Shown here: one piece after another, positions 5,863 through 6,169 of the stretch | Position numbering within the stretch: the stretch's first letter is position 1 | Layout of the letters: each line of letters starts with the position of its first letter | From: Candidatus Woesearchaeota archaeon | GTDB taxonomy: Archaea; Nanobdellota; Nanobdellia; Woesearchaeales; JAFCFN01 | DNA length: 6,169 nt | Reading direction: 5' to 3' | Assembly (NCBI GenBank): GCA_017609245.1 | Contig: JAFCEI010000041.1 | Coordinates: 1-6,169 of the forward strand | Position numbers and translations under genes: made by a program | Notes under the pieces: generated by a model | Databases searched by the model: none | What the model saw: the letters and a program-made list of their open reading frames with translations, nothing else | Told to the model about the DNA's origin: nothing

Positions 5863-6056
5863 AAAAAAATATTTGGAAAAAAAGACTGCATGCATTGATA
5901 ATTGGCCTTGCAATTGTTCTTTTTTGGAGAGGCACATGGCTGATTGCTGACCATGTTATATTCCCAAAGAATGAATTAACAAGTGGCATAGTATCAATAT
6001 TGATAGGCATCGTGGTTTTAGTTAGCAGCAAAAGATTGATTGAGGCTTTGGATTAA
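5859..6056 (+). CDS. Small two-helix membrane protein, 65 residues
   Basis: A basic N-terminus (MKKNIWKKR) is followed by a hydrophobic segment at about 10-30 that includes W23-R-G-T-W27 and ends near D31, then a short loop with P36. A second hydrophobic segment (about 42-56) contains S46-I-L-I-G50, and the tail is short and charged. The basic N-terminus predicts that end in the cytoplasm. The WRGxW...D...FP...S...SxxxG arrangement resembles small uncharacterised two-helix membrane proteins I recall from archaea and bacteria, but I cannot name a family. The ATG overlaps the serS TGA as ATGA (4-bp overlap) with no clear Shine-Dalgarno, so translation probably depends on ribosomes finishing serS. 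A T8 terminator follows the stop. The function is unknown, and the link to serylation may be no more than shared transcription. Confidence 0.75.
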   Translation: MKKNIWKKRLHALIIGLAIVLFWRGTWLIADHVIFPKNELTSGIVSILIGIVVLVSSKRLIEALD

Positions 6057-6065
6057 GTTTTCTAG

Positions 6066-6089
6066 ATTTTTAAATCTTTCCTTTTTTTT
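6066..6089 (+). terminator. Oligo-T terminator after the serS operon
   Basis: T5 at 6067-6071 is followed by T8 at 6082-6089, starting about 10 bases after the last stop and without a strong hairpin. Such bare T runs are the usual archaeal terminator, and this is the clearest one in the window. Confidence 0.65.
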
Positions 6090-6118
6090 ACTACTGGACA
6101 GTTAATTCATACGATAAG

Positions 6119-6126
6119 TTTAAATA
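6119..6126 (+). promoter_or_regulatory. Probable TATA box for a gene beyond the right edge
   Basis: TTTAAATA preceded by the purine-rich CGATAAG. A start site would fall near 6149, with the gene outside the window. It is weaker than the TTTATAAA boxes. No start codon is visible in the last 20 bases, so the leader, if any, continues past the edge. Confidence 0.45.
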
Positions 6127-6169
6127 CTCAAATTATATTAATCAAAATAACACAAGCCTCAAAAGCTTG

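Noticed and set aside
5762..6031. 89-codon minus-strand frame opposite the end of serS and the small membrane protein
   Set aside because: Complement of two coding genes; its low-complexity Phe/Ser composition mirrors Lys-rich coding on the other strand.
6153..6169. CAAGC/GCTTG inverted repeat at the right edge
   Set aside because: Only five pairs around a seven-base loop and cut off by the window edge; too weak to call without the next bases.

Overview
The window looks like chromosome from an archaeon, most likely a small-genome DPANN-type lineage (Woesearchaeota/Pacearchaeota-like). The lineage is inference; 'archaeal' is better supported. The same 8-mer TTTATAAA occurs at archaeal TATA-box distance upstream of four separate genes. 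Shine-Dalgarno motifs are of the GAGGTG/AAGGTGA kind, serS looks leaderless, and the one clear transcription stop is a bare oligo-T run. The DNA is AT-rich and tightly packed, with no mobile element, CRISPR array or phage gene visible.

Left half (minus strand, read right to left): gyrB (bacterial-type DNA gyrase subunit B) is followed by a DHH/DHHA1 phosphoesterase whose start overlaps the gyrB stop by 8 bp. A multi-pass membrane protein resembling the YdjM/DUF457 family then starts on the base right after the DHH stop. This is a tight three-gene operon without gyrA. Beyond it, at the left edge, is the 5' part of a tRNA-Gly(UCC) gene on the same strand. It is cut by the window inside the anticodon stem, and its TATA box overlaps the stop codon of the membrane-protein gene.

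Centre: a 282-bp divergent intergenic region (3454-3735) holds the probable gyrB promoter, an imperfect 25-bp tandem repeat rich in GGTTAA-like motifs, and the promoter of the first plus-strand gene.

Right half (plus strand): a 106-residue four-cysteine protein of unknown function; a 116-residue His-rich protein of unknown function with a leader carrying a perfect 18-bp palindrome; serS (seryl-tRNA synthetase) with its own promoter; and a 65-residue two-helix membrane protein joined to serS by an ATGA overlap. An oligo-T terminator follows, then a probable promoter for a gene beyond the right edge.

The recognisable genes are housekeeping (DNA topology, nucleic-acid or nucleotide turnover, translation). 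I see no defence or mobile system. The points most worth a second look are the two unknown small genes, the palindromic leader, the corrected start of the four-cysteine gene, and the gyrB-DHH-membrane-protein linkage.
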